A stretch of 64,000 nt of DNA from Hypomesus transpacificus (lineage: Eukaryota; Chordata; Actinopteri; Osmeriformes; Osmeridae): positions 5,227,389-5,291,388 of the forward strand of contig NC_061067.1 of the NCBI RefSeq assembly GCF_021917145.1, read 5' to 3'. The notes beneath the pieces are model-generated. The model was not told the DNA's origin. It worked only from the letters and a program-made list of their open reading frames with translations, and searched no databases. Positions 1-12,110 of this stretch are shown one piece after another (within the stretch, counting starts at the first letter, position 1; each line of letters starts with the position of its first letter). A program made the position numbers and the translations under genes.

Positions 1-534
1 CAGAAGAACGGACTTTAAAAAGCTGGGTCAGAGTCAGGAAGGGTAGATAAGATGGAGTGACTGATTAACGCTGATGAGGTCAGAGACGGATGGAGGCTCC
101 GTATCTTGGATCAGTGGGAGCGGTCTGAGAAGTGTCGCACCTGGTCCTGTCAAGTTTGTGACTCAGCACGTTGTGCTGTACCCACGCCGACCTTGTTGAT
201 GAGATGCCGACAGCACAGCGGCCCAGTGAGATTCTAACCATGTCTGTTGATAAGGATCTGAAGTAGGCAGAAGAACAGGGAACACTGGACCTGGTCTACT
301 TCCCAGACATTAGCATGAAGTTATCTCAAGGTTAACCTGCTGTGTCTACATCATGCATCCCATAATACGCTAGGACGACGCAAAATCCATTTTCAGTGGT
401 CACAACTCAAATGAAGCTGCCATGTTATGACAGATTCCTCGGCAGATCTTCTATACCCGACATTTGTTTTTTTTAAACAAGGTGTTTTTGTTAAAAGAGG
501 AAGTAAAAACAGGACACACTGTAAAAGGGCTCAC
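1..534. other. pou6f2 intron, no gene seen
   Basis: This stretch lies downstream (on the minus strand) of the His/Gln-rich pou6f2 exon and should be pou6f2 intron. I see no further pou6f2 exon, no POU domain and no repeat of note in it. The POU-specific domain and homeodomain exons must lie beyond the left edge of the window. Confidence 0.5.
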
Positions 535-842
535 CTGCAGTGGCATCGGCGGAGTCACAGGTGAGGGCAGGCTGCGGGCGGGTGATTGGTTCTGTCTGAG
601 GGGCGGAGACTGTGGTGATTGGCCTGGGCCCGTCATGGAGGTGGTGGACGAGGCAGAGCCAGGGGAGGGGACTGAAATAGAGGACTGCTGTTGGCTGGGA
701 GGGGTCATGTGATGCTGGTTCTGGCCATGGGACTGTGGGTGTCCTGGGTGGTGCTGTTGGTGGTGGTGATGGTGCTGGTGGTGCTGCTGCATCTGTTGGA
801 GCTGCTGCAGGTGCTGGAGCTGGGAACTCAGGGATGAGGTAG
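535..842 (-). CDS. pou6f2: pou6f2, internal His/Gln/Pro-rich coding exon
   Basis: This is one coding exon of the POU-family transcription factor POU6F2 (RPF-1), a nuclear DNA-binding protein of retina and brain. The minus-strand reading begins ATSSLSSQLQHLQQ and ends SLPSPVTPPMPLQ, matching the human ATSSLNSQLQQLQ to LPSPLTPPNPLQ stretch recalled from the family. The exon is bounded by a TTCCCCAG acceptor at 843-850 and a GTGAGC donor at 529-534. It is 308 bases long: two bases completing an Ala codon, then 102 full codons. The middle is rich in His, Gln, Ser and Pro, with the run HHQHHHHHQQHH where human POU6F2 has mainly polyglutamine. This is a transactivation-type low-complexity region with no folded domain. 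The preceding exon is not found at the expected side, and the POU domain exons lie off the window. Confidence 0.9.
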
Positions 843-1288
843 CTGGGGAAGGAAAGGCCACAAGTCACCATCTTACACCTTGCAAGTATGAAAGACTCAA
901 GTCTTCACCTCAAAGTATCACATTAAAACCAGAAATAAACAGAGTTGAATTACAAAAAGGCTCAAAACAATAGTAGGATTTGATATTAAACAAATAGTCT
1001 CTCTCGAAGGAACTGTTTGAGGGACTTTGGGCTGGTTATGATAGGAAAGTCATGTAATTCACAAGACAACAGTTTGCCCGCCAACTCAAGTCCCAAATCA
1101 CAATTATAACAAAGCACTATGTGTTCTATAGCACATCCAGGTACCACAGCAAGAGCAAGTGGAGACAAACTCATTATTCAAGGAACAGCTGTCACACCTC
1201 AATAACAATATACACGCATAGAGAGAGGTGTTGGATGCAAAGACAGGGGTCTGGGACATCGATGTAAATTGAACTGTGCCACAACGAG

Positions 1289-1354
1289 GCCCTCTAGGAT
1301 TCGAACCCCTAACACAGGGCAGGTGAGTATTCCACCTTTAGCCAGATAGAGGAC
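1289..1354 (-). repeat. tRNA-like fragment (SINE head or tRNA pseudogene)
   Basis: On the minus strand an A-box-like TGGCTAAAGGTGG is followed by a perfect B-box GGTTCGAATCC. The ends GTCCTCTA (1354-1347) and TAGAGGGC (1296-1289) can pair as an acceptor stem with one wobble. The T stem TAGG/CCTA is also present. A normal anticodon arm cannot be drawn and the unit is only 66 bases, so this is a tRNA-derived repeat or pseudogene rather than a working tRNA. Confidence 0.5.
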
Positions 1355-1681
1355 AAATATGTCAATGCTGACTGACAAAATTGCTCTCTCAGGAGTTAGG
1401 CATCTCATTCTTTCTCAGACAACATCACAATCATTGGTTTTAATAGCTGGAAATCTCACATGAAGGGCCATCCTTGACAGGAAATCTTAAGAACTCAATC
1501 CATTAACTAATTGGATCTGATAATGGCACACCATTATAATGTCAATTTGAGATTTCAATGCTAATACATTTTTATGGTCTTTTTTTACGGTCACACACCC
1601 TGAAAAAGCACAGGCATTCTTAGAGTAGCTACACCTAGTGATTACATTCAGCTACACACGGACACAGGTACAGGACATAAG

Positions 1682-1733
1682 CACACACACATTCCACACA
1701 CATACATTCCACACACACACACACACACACACA
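1682..1733. repeat. (CA)n microsatellite
   Basis: CA dinucleotide runs interrupted by ATTC-type breaks. Confidence 0.85.
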
Positions 1734-3632
1734 TGCACACACTGGACTCCCAATACAATGCATGGGTACGATTTATTTTAAATTCATTTCTAAGACACAG
1801 TATGGTGCAGGGTCCTCAGGAATGTCTGAATTTGAAATTCATTCATTGCCTCTTACATTCTTACACAAAGCAATTCTGAGAGATTGTATAAGCTATACAT
1901 GTCCATGACTTCACTTCTTACTGTACAACCCTTTATCTGGCCATAAGAAGCATGCCACGCAAAAGCCCACATCTTTCAAACCTGAAAAAACAATAGGAAA
2001 AATAAATCACATCTCAAACTGACCTTTACGACTCATTCAATGAAAGGACATGCAACTAACAGTAAGCTCCGCAACCAAAAAAAGTGATCTATTCCATTTG
2101 ACTGGGAATCTAGTTAATTTCTTTCTTGAGATGCATGTTGACAAGGAACACCACAGCGGTGGAAAACTCTAAAACCAAACTCATGCTGTCCTTCATTCAC
2201 TGGGATGATGCAGGTGCAGGACTGATATATTGGAATCTTGGGTCAAATCTCCATCAGAGATGCTGCAGTTTTGTACAGTGTACAATCTCTGCGTACAATC
2301 GTCTTATCACCAAATAAATGAATGGCCTCTCATTAATTCATCAAGAAATTATGATTATGACAAATCATGATTGAATCATTAGTTAATCAGATTTTTTTTC
2401 AAGATTATGTAGCTAACATGTTAATGACTGTTACGTTGAACCCATCAAAAAGTGTGAAATATTCTTAAAAAATATGTAGTCTCAACCAAAATTTGTAGAA
2501 AATAGCTATATCCATCAATTGAAGGAAAAGCCGTGTGATAAACACTGATAATGCAACAGAACATTTGTGAGAAGCCAAGTAGACAAGCTTGTATACATAC
2601 TAAATCAATGCACTTTAATAATTAAACTATGCACTGTTTGATATAAATAAAATATCAGGGCAGACATTTCTTTGATTAGTCTGGCCGCCAAGGGTACTGG
2701 GCAGGCACATGCCAGCATTTCATCCACATTTCTTCCTCCTCTTTTTCCCACAATTCTACGTAGCAGAAGGATCCTGGTGCAAAAATCTAGGCTCTGTGAG
2801 CCAGTAAACAGCACACTTTTACATTTTCTGCTACCTCCTGACACATTGACACCTCTCTCACACCCCACCATGAATTATATATCATCTGTGCGCGCAAAAG
2901 CCAAGAGTCCAATTCTCACTTGAAATGTTGGGGCAAGTTGTCTCACAAGCCCTGACAGGGCCTCTCTCTCTCTCCCTTGCAAGTCCGACCGCTAGCAGAC
3001 GCTGGGCCGCTGTTAAAGGGAGAATGTGAAAGATTGAGAAAAAGGAAAAGGATGGAGAGTGAGACAAACAGAGAGAGAGAAAGAAAGGGAGAGACAGATA
3101 AAAAAATAAAAAGAGAATTCTGTCAGAAAATTATCGAAACCAGGGAAGATCAAAGATGATTGGAGAATTTCCTCCAGCACCGACGGTACGACCGAGGAGA
3201 AAGAGGAACAACAAAAGAAACAGAAAGGAAAAAAAGAAAGCAGTGAAACCAAACACACAGGGAATATGGAAGAAGCCCCATGTGGCCTTATTATAAAGGC
3301 TACACCACAGGTAACTATATTCTTTAACAGCGGTGCTTTATAAATTCTGTCATCTTGTTAAGACCGTCAGGATTGCTGACCCCCTCCCCCCCTCCTCCCT
3401 CAGCCCCCTCATCTCCCTCCTCAACCCTCCCTCCCTCAACCCCCCCCCCCCCATCGCCTCTAGAACCTCCGCCCCCCCACACCACGACACCTGGCTTCAT
3501 GAGGCACATTCTACTACCCACTGCTGTCTGCTTAGTGTGGCTGAGCACATAGCCCCAGCATCACGGGCTCAGCTAATTGTTTGAGCTTCTTCCCCAAGCA
3601 GGCCGACAGAGGATGGAGGTACAAGAGAGGAC

Positions 3633-3666
3633 TGTGTGTGTGTGTGTGTGTGTGGGGGGGGGGGGG
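3633..3666. repeat. (TG)n then poly-G simple repeat
   Basis: About ten TG units pass directly into a run of thirteen or more G. The neighbouring 3380-3480 stretch is C-rich. Confidence 0.85.
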
Positions 3667-4427
3667 TTGTACACAGGGGCAAAAGAATGTCTGGATCCAG
3701 CGGAGCTCATTACAGCTCCGCCGCGTTTTCAGTTCCATGCTCTCAACAGTCGGGATACAATGCAGCAGGCCAGATCTTCTCCCCCTGCCCTCATGCTCAA
3801 TAATCAGCCAAGAAGAGCGAGGCTCCTACAAAGTCTATCCAGTCTTTACCAACCTGTGAAACACTTGAGGTGGCACACATATTGGACAGAGATATATCCT
3901 GTAGCGATTACAGTAATCTAGCATATACAAATTCTACAAATCTCTGTGGAGTCATGTGCTTCTATATTGAACAAAATAACCTCTTAGACAGTATATATGT
4001 ATTGTATTCACTCACTATTAAAGGACCCGTGTTAGGGTGAATCCCCTGCTACAGTGTGCAGCCATCTTTTTTTATACTGAGTTATATGACCTGTGTCTTC
4101 AGAGGCCCCAACAATCCAAGTATCTGCTCTCGTTTACGTCCCCCATCCCTCTATCTCGCCTCCCCGTCAGAGGAAAAATCAACTGTCATCTTTGACTGCC
4201 GAGGCCCCAACTCGTTCTGAAGCACGAAGCGAGACTGATTGTCAGAGGTCGAAAGGCTAGGTCAACGCCGGCTCATTCGTCAGACAAAATGCTATTTTGG
4301 TTTCCTGCGAGTCTGTGTGTGTCTGTGCAGCTGAAGAGTGGGAGAGAGAGGAGCAGCCATCTCTCTCATTACCGCAACTCCCTCCACCTCCATTGACACA
4401 CACACACTCAGTCACCCCGTCTCGACC

Positions 4428-4430
<3 letters not shown>

Positions 4431-4465
<35 letters not shown>

Positions 4466-4472
4466 CCCCCCC
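4431..4472. repeat. poly-C tract
   Basis: Thirty-four C are followed by one G and seven more C. The proline- and glycine-rich reading frames across it are artefacts of the tract. The run length is likely to be unreliable in sequencing. Confidence 0.85.
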
Positions 4473-7056
4473 ATTACAGCACTTTCCTCTCTGGGGATGA
4501 TTTCCAGCTCTCCTCCTACTTGCTTTCTCATTCAAAACACAGATCACCCTGTGTGTGTGTACTTGCTGTGTGTGTTTGGGTTTTGTGGATGCTTGGTGTA
4601 TGTGTTTGTGGTTTTCTCTGTGTGTCCTTATGCAATGTGCAGCTGGAGTAAGAAAGTTTTTATTCTGTCCCTTCTCTGCAACACTGTTTGAAAGTACATG
4701 CACATGGATGACATTTCTTTTGTTGCTACAGTAAGTACAGAGAGTAACTGAATAAAAGTATCTGATGGCTTGACTAAAATATGATGTTCTTATTGAATAA
4801 AGGCATTTGCTGTGACTTCACTCTCATTATACTCTTTACTGTCCACAAAGGCCTGTTCAAGGCCTCATGAAAAGGGTTGGTGAGGCAATAGTAATCATGT
4901 CGACATAAAAGAACACTGTCTACCTTTTCATACTTACTCCACTAACATATTGTGTAGAAATGACACATTGTACAACAATGCAGAAGGAGGGAAAAATAGT
5001 GCAGAAAGAGCGAAGCTGTTAAGTAAAATGGTTCTTACAGGTGCAGAAAGATGTGCACAGTATTACGGGTATATAGGGAATTATTCTACAACATTCTATG
5101 AAGCGAGTAATTGTATTGATGCTGCATGTAGTGGCTGGAATCCACATTCCATAGCTTAATACACAACCACCGTCACGTGTTTTACAATACGATATTTGAT
5201 GCTTGTGATTATATGCTGAATTTTTGTATTGATATGGTTATTGTATTTCTTCTTGTGTGAGAATCTACAGGGAAAGTAAAGGACTCCTCTAACTTATCAA
5301 GACCATTACACCAAAGGTAAAACATTTTCTTAGATTCTTTAAATCATGCAGACACCTTGAGAAACGGCATATAATTGTGTTAAACAAATGTCCTCTCCTT
5401 CCCACTCCTATGGACTAGGGAAAATGAAGGTCTAAGAGAACTGAAGAGGACGTCTGCCTGAAGGTAATGTCCAATATGACCCAGCCGGCAGTACAGCGCT
5501 CTCTTTCTACTCTGGTGGGAAAGCAAGACCGGGCAGAGGAGAAGGGACACACATCTTTCTTATTACTGTTTGCGCTCACGTCGCTCTGTGGGAGTTAGTT
5601 TAGACTCCACTGTCTCAATGGCTTGTTCAATGAGCCACACCGATAATTACCTCACTGGACGAAGGTTTAGTGTCCAGGAGGCTGCTGGGTAATTAGAAAC
5701 GTGGACGAAGGAAGGTCGTTTTTGGCTCCAGGGATAATAAGAAAAGTTGCCTTTTCAACCCTGAAACTTCATCTGTACACAACTTTTATTCAACATAATT
5801 GTATTTGATTTCTCTGTATAGTACAAAAGGCCCAACCATTGTAGTAGTGAGGTGTTCTAAACAAGCTAAACATAGTTTTACCCCCGATACTATCAGCTAA
5901 AGGGACTGGAAAAAAGATCTCTCGATCTTAGAATCTTTTCAGGTGTTTATTCACAAGCTGGGAGTGGGATACACATTAAGAGTATGAAAAAAATTGATTG
6001 TGAGAATAAACACAGGGAATCAAACCACAGCTGAAAAAGCCTACTGTGTTAAAGTATCACCCACACTCACTGTGGACAATATCAATGTTTCAGTCCCGCT
6101 TCGGAGGGGCTTACAGGCAACAGAAAATCGAGGCAGTAGAGATTTGAGATGAGTTGGCCACAGGGTTTAAGAGAGTAAAACACACTGCTGCAGGGATGTA
6201 CAGATGACACGTTCACTTTGTGATGCAAGGCGATATCAAGCTGCGTTGTGGAATTCCACCCTCTGCAGAGAGAGGGATTTGAGACAACCAAAGCCACTCC
6301 TCAGAGATCTTACACGCTCCACAGAATCCAACTGTAGTCAAACAACGGGCTTTTAGCTAGCTTGTTGACTGTGGGTGAGGACTCTAACTGAGGGTACTAC
6401 TTAAAGCCCAACTGAGCCAATTCCTTTACAAAAACACTGTCAAATTACTTGGATGCACTTAATTTGCCATGACCAGTCCACTGTATTCAATGAAGCTGTC
6501 CAGTAGTGAACAATGATGGCAGGAACCAAACACACCTCTATTACTTCTAAATATAAGTATGGACTCCATGTAGTTGACCTAGGTCGGGGCAGATATCCTA
6601 CACTGTGTAGATGCACACAAACACTGTAGACCCTCTCGTGTGTATCCTTCATAGAGTGCAGGAGCCAGATAGAGGAGTGCTTCCCTCTGTAGCCCATCAG
6701 GCAGGCAGGGTAGCCCTCCGTTGTTATCACTGCCTGTTCACCGCCGCATCATGTGTCGTCAGAGTAAGTCAGAGGCCGTGAGTAAAAGCCTCATGCAAAA
6801 TTTATGTTCATGCGGCTGTTTCAGTGGGTGGAAAAATCAATATTGCGGGCCTGATGCACGGAGATGACTGAGTGCTCTCGGCCTGACAGTAGCAGCGCAG
6901 AGGAGATTGAGGGGCCACATTTACTGCTGTTAGGAGCAGAGAGCAGCAGAGCCTCCCCAACAGTCTGCTCACCTCAAATTACAATTTAATCAGGGATTGT
7001 TTTGAGAACGGTTTTGATTGTGGGAGTGGTTTGAAGTCATTATGCCCACTTAACCC

Positions 7057-7103
7057 TACACACACACACACACACACACACAAACAAACACACACACACA
7101 CAC
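7057..7103. repeat. (CA)n microsatellite
   Basis: Two CA runs are separated by AAACAAA. Confidence 0.85.
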
Positions 7104-7443
7104 ATGCATACACACAAACAAATTGCGAGAATAGATGTTGGAAGACAACTTCTTGTTTTTTTCTAGTCACTTAAAAAGGAGCTTTCATTTGGCTCTACCA
7201 GTAGTTACATCGGGGGTTATTAAGGCATGCCTTGCTGTGCTCGCTCTCTCATTCTTTCACTCATTCCCACAGATATGAAATGATTCTAAAATAATGAAAA
7301 GACATTGTGGGGATGAGTGGGACATCATAGGACCTTTGTTCTAGGCTGCCTCGCTTACATATGCTTTTGAAAGCATAACATATACCCATCGTGCATTTGT
7401 AGGAAGAATGTGAAAAGAAAAAGAGAGCGAAAGAGAGCGAGAG

Positions 7444-7448
<5 letters not shown>

Positions 7449-7522
<74 letters not shown>
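7449..7522. repeat. (GA)n microsatellite
   Basis: Nearly pure GA repeat of about 37 units, flanked by imperfect GAGCGA units. Confidence 0.9.
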
Positions 7523-7527
<5 letters not shown>

Positions 7528-8769
7528 AGAATTCAGTGGGATGAAATAACCCCAAACAATGGGATTTGCTCTCTATTCTTCTGCCTCCATCCACTGTCTT
7601 TAATTATTCCCTTTGCTTGTCTGAGAGAGTGTGTAAGCACTTTTGTGCAGCACAACATGCCCAGCAGCACAACACTGTCTGCCCTGGTGATGGGAAGACT
7701 TCTGAGTGACACTGAGCCTCTTGTGATTATTAATGCTCTTTAATACAGCCCATAGCAGACACTGTGATTGTGGAAGGAAAAACAGATTTCAGAATGCGCT
7801 GCATACGATGCACTAGAAAAATGTACAGTATTGTATCATAGAAATGATGTCAAGCTTTGCTAGATGATTGATACAACTAAATCAGGTATGTAACATAGAG
7901 CCAGTGTACTGGTAATACAGCATTATCAAATATATATTTTTGATCAATAAAAAAGAAAAGAAAAAGCTATTTCTTGTTTCTAACACGCCGTTTTAACATT
8001 ACCCCAGCTGTTCCCAAAGAGATTCTTTCTGCCGGTTCAGTAGTTTCCTCCTGAATCACATATGAGGTAGTTGAGAGCCCAGAACGATGTATGATGAATG
8101 AAGTAGCATGCTACTTATACGCTTATCGTGCTCACTGACTAGCAACAGGTTCAGGAAAGGGCACTGGCAGTAAATGAAATTCACCTCCGGGACTATATAT
8201 CATCAAAAGAAATGTATGCACCCGAAACAAGCCTTCCCCTGACGCAGACAAGGAGCTTGATGGGGTGGGAGGAAGGTGTAGAGCAGCAAGGGAAGACGAG
8301 AACAAGGAAGGGAGGGAGGGAAGAGTGGGTGTTTGAGGGGAGTGGGTGTGTGCAAGAGGGGCAGGCAGATTTGTTGAATCAGTTCTATTTTCATTTTGGC
8401 TGATCTGTGTCTATTAACCATTTCACTGCAGCCAGGAAATGAAAGGAGCTAGAGCTAATTTCACAGTGAGAGCTCACTGAACAAAACCCCCATGGTCTGG
8501 AGAAAGAGGTGCTAAGTCTACTTTGTCACCACGAATTACAGCAGTGTACTTCAGGGGCAAGAGAGAGAAAGGGAGAGGGAGAGAGGCAAAAGGGGAGAGT
8601 GTTGAGTGCTGTAGTGAGGAAGTTGAGAGAGCAACGTGTTCGGGAGGGGCCTGAAACGCCTCTTTTTTTTCTCTACTTTGAGATGTACTTAGTCGTGTTT
8701 ACTTATGATCAGTGTGTAATAGATACCTTCTCTTCTAAACAGGCCATCCTGCTCAAACGCTACGTAATC

Positions 8770-9010
8770 CATCTGTGATGTGTCTGCGGTTCCTACCCTG
8801 ATGGGGCCCCAGGGACCCACTCACTCATCAGACCTCCTGGGGGGCCTCTTCAGCTCCACTGACACTGATAAAAGCCCACCGCCCTCCCTCCCCTCCCACC
8901 CCAACCCGGCCCTGGAGAATCCAAAGCTATTAATTAAGGTAATTAGGCCCTGTTCAGCAATTAGTAACCGCAGATAGCTTTTAGCAGCCGCTGAGTCTAC
9001 CCCAACGGCA
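8770..9010. promoter_or_regulatory. candidate conserved non-coding element
   Basis: This is a non-repetitive, compositionally normal block inside presumed pou6f2 intron. Around 8928-8948 it contains TATTAATTAAGG followed by GTAATTAGG, paired TAAT cores of the kind bound by homeodomain and POU factors. Enhancer status is inferred from texture and location only. No alignment could be run. Confidence 0.25.
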
Positions 9011-10839
9011 GAGGGTTTGTTTCCTAGCCATCTGCTGACAAATATCACCTCAGGATCTTTGGTTTCAGTTGGGTGCAACCGGAGAGCCCCGTTATAAATA
9101 ATGACCTCTGTGTGATCCAGGTTTTAGAGCGTGACCCAAACTGAGTCTGCTTCTTTTCAGAGTATCGCACTTTCTCTCTTGATGCTTTTTTGAACTCTTC
9201 TAATACAGAGTCTGGATGTTTGAACAGCCCATAAGTAGGCCTAGGCCAGCCAGTGCACAGAGTATTGATCAAAATTAGAATTGTGCGATGACTTTTAAGT
9301 GTTATTGATCAGTAGATAAGTCAACATTGATTTTTTTATTCTTATTGTATGGAGGGTGGATTTGTATTGAAAAGTTGCTCATTTATATTGATCACTTGAT
9401 TTGTGTTGGCAAAATGGTTAAGCTGCTTAATGTCCATTGCAATAAAAAACATCCTACAGAAAGCTAAGTATTGATTCATTTGAATATCGTGCCAATATCT
9501 AACAACAGACGTAGATTTTCTTTGGAATCATCCATTAAAGTCAGTGGGTACCGATTCAGGCCATAGACATTCAATAATTCCGTTAGTGGGTTTTTCATAT
9601 ACTGTAAAATAGAAATAATCATTTCCAAACTCTAACAGCATCCAACAGCAGAACTGTGATAAACAAACAGTGGTTATCTGTTGTAAAAGAGCATGTGTAA
9701 CATGATCTTTGTTGAAAGGACTGATGAAAAATAGGCTGAATTTACACTTTCCACAACAGAGGACAGACAGCGCAATAACTCACATTACTGGGAAAATTGA
9801 AAAAGACAGACACAGCACACAATTCTACATTTGAAGCAATCTGTGATAACACCATTTCATTCCATGTACAGTCCCATAAAATTACCATTAACATTACAAC
9901 CCAAGCAGAACACTGATAAATGTAAAATGTCACCCCATTCTGCCAAGCAGGGTTTCTAGTTCCACGTTGTCTCAGCTCTCTCCCACTGCACCTTGCCTAA
10001 TATTTCATTTACAACATTTCTTAAGTTCATTTTCCCCTCACTGACCATGTAAATCACAAATCAATTTTCATTTCACATGCTCGACTACAGATTGTTCCTT
10101 AAAACATATGAACCATGCCTCAGCAGATTGAGACGGCCCTTTAATAGAAGGAGGGCAAATCTTTCGAAAACCTTGAGGATGAGAAAACAAGAACAGTAAG
10201 TAATTTGTCTTTTTTAACAATTGCCTTGATGCTAATATTTGAACAAATGGAACAGAGACTAAATGAATTACTTAACATTTGTTTAAAAATTCATGATTGA
10301 TTATTCATTCTTGCAACTAAGCACAGTCAACTTTTTCATTTTTCCTTGGATTAATGATGGGGTGGTGACAACGCTGATGATGATGTATTATCATTGTTTT
10401 AGGAGTTATTAGAATGAGACCTGGCATATTAGGCTATTGTGAAAAGTGTATTGTTTATTTAGGTAAAAAGGATATCTGTTTCAAAGCTTTGTTTCAAACA
10501 ATGTCTGGGGTCTCTGCATATTTTCTTCACCTATAGACAGCATAAGACTTATCATTTTCCATGGTCACTTCCTTCTTGTGTTAGTTAGTGAATAAATAGA
10601 CATGTTACAATCCAACATAGTAGAAGGTACAGAAATAAACAGGGATGGTTAAATGCATAAATGTAAATGTACACATGAATGGAGCATCGTAGTCTACGCT
10701 TCTTTAAAAATATGTTTGTCTAAACATATTTTAACTTCCTAACTGTAAGTGTAAATGTAAAGTGAAAATAACAAAACCAGTCAGTATGATGACTTGAGCG
10801 AATATCATTCACGTCTTACTAAAACAGCGGCCACGCCAA

Positions 10840-11210
10840 AGGGAATAAGGAAATGGTTTCCTCTACTAAAAAATACAATGCGGGGCACGTGAAAAAAGGA
10901 CCGAAAGACTCGTAGAAAGACCGAGTCGGGAAATGAACGAATCGTTCGTTTCCTCTAGCTACAGTGCCTATGCAGGACACGTGAAAAATGATCCAAAGAC
11001 TCGTAGAAAGACCGAGTCGGGAAATGAACGAATCGTTCGTTTCCTCTAGCTACCAGTACAGAGCCTATGCAGGTCACGTGAAAAATGATCCAAAGACTCG
11101 TACAAAGACCGAGTCGGGAAATGAACAAATCACTCGTTGAGAGGACTCGTTACTCCCGAGTCATTATTAGGATTCGTTCAAATGAACGAATCGTTCACGA
11201 ACGACACATC
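10840..11210. repeat. tandem array of a 92-97 bp palindrome-bearing unit
   Basis: Three close copies start with CACGTG at 10886, 10978 and 11075. A degenerate half copy precedes them from about 10840. Each unit carries GACTCGTAGAAAGACCGAGT, then AATGAACGAATCGTTCGTTT, then TCCTCTAGCTAC. The third copy decays into GAACGAATCGTTC ... GAACGACACATCACT. The CGAATCGTTCG core is a near-perfect palindrome, and a similar GAACGACACATCACT end is common in fish dispersed repeats. It probably derives from a non-autonomous DNA transposon that amplified locally. Confidence 0.75.
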
Positions 11211-11559
11211 ACTACTTCACTAACCAATCAGCATTCATTAGCAGAATGCTAGCGTGTTATGGGCAACAACGACTCACCCTGTAAGAAATCAACTTTCGAC
11301 CTATAATACATGTTGAACATGCAAAAACTACAATCAAATCGGAGATTTCTCAATGACAATCAGGCAAAAGAGACAAATGTAGCCGTTTAGCTCCATAGAC
11401 TCTCAATCAACATGCACTAGCTCGCGATCAACCCCAGTGGAACTCTGGTTGAATTGCAGCCAAATTCGGTATAATGGGGCTTGATAGGGAGTCGCATGGC
11501 TCTGTTATCCTCAGACGCTTTTTCGAGAAGCCAGCTTTGGAGAAACTACTGCTACACTG

Positions 11560-11905
11560 TACATAGGCCATGTGTTGTTTTCAATTAAGCATGTTTTAGA
11601 TAAGGAGATTCATGTCTCTTGTATGTAATGTATTCGTGTATGGGCCATTGCGCCAGAAATAAACATTAAATAAAATGAATAGTAACGAGTTGAAAAATCT
11701 GTTTGACTAATTCTGCAGTTGTAAATAACGTTGGTGTTTTAGAGCCACCTTTGGATCTGTGATGTACTGCAGGTCTGCAGCTTTTATGTGTGTACTGTTG
11801 CCGTAACTAGACAGAAGAAGTTGAACAGGAATTAAAGCACTGAGCAATCGCAGTGTTCGTCAGTCCCCTGTTTGACCACCGTCACATTGGTGCCGTGACC
11901 CGGAT
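11560..11905 (+). mobile_element. LTR retrotransposon relic: LTR end plus primer-binding site
   Basis: A stretch with AATAAA at about 11658 ends in ...CACCGTCACA at 11886. It is followed at once by TTGGTGCCGTGACCCGGAT, which looks like the tRNA primer-binding site found after the 5' LTR of fish BEL/Pao or Gypsy-type elements. No gag or pol reading frame follows and no second LTR was seen, so the element is truncated. The left boundary is a guess. Confidence 0.4.
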
Positions 11906-12029
11906 CACTTGGTTAGCGTCAGCTGACCGCCGGAGTGAGTTTAGAGGGGTGAATGTAACCGGTGTGAATCGGTGAAACTCACTCCTCAGGTATGTAGCAG
12001 GCCACCCGTGTCAACGAATAGCTAGCTTT

Positions 12030-12110
12030 TCTTTTGGCGTATCTGGTAGTGGTTGCACTTGGGATGTCAGAGGTGGCAGGTTTGACTCCCGGTGGGAGTG
12101 AACATTGGCC
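12030..12110 (+). repeat. tRNA-like SINE fragment
   Basis: CTGGTAGTGGTTGCACTTGG is followed by GGCAGGTTTGACTCCCGG. These resemble an RNA polymerase III A box and B box (GGTTTGACTCC) at the usual spacing. The rest of the element is not delimited. Confidence 0.35.

Larger units (their letters stand above)
843..10800. other. non-coding stretch, presumed pou6f2 intron
   Basis: There are about 10 kb without a convincing exon. Simple repeats account for most of the open reading frames here. One tRNA-like fragment (1289-1354) and one TAAT-rich, unique-looking block near 8.8-9.0 kb stand out. I looked on the minus strand for the missing pou6f2 exon (human LTAQQLASAVAG to LTNIQGLVAAAA region) and did not see it. 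Confidence 0.5.

Noticed and set aside
4257..4703. Gly-rich 148-codon frame
   Set aside because: It owes its length to the poly-C tract and has no splice context.
7355..7594. Reading frame of alternating Ser-Leu
   Set aside because: It is a translation of the (GA)n microsatellite, with no splice sites or homology.
10840..11210. CRISPR-like array
   Set aside because: Units are 92-97 bases and entirely repeated, with no unique spacers, in a vertebrate genome.
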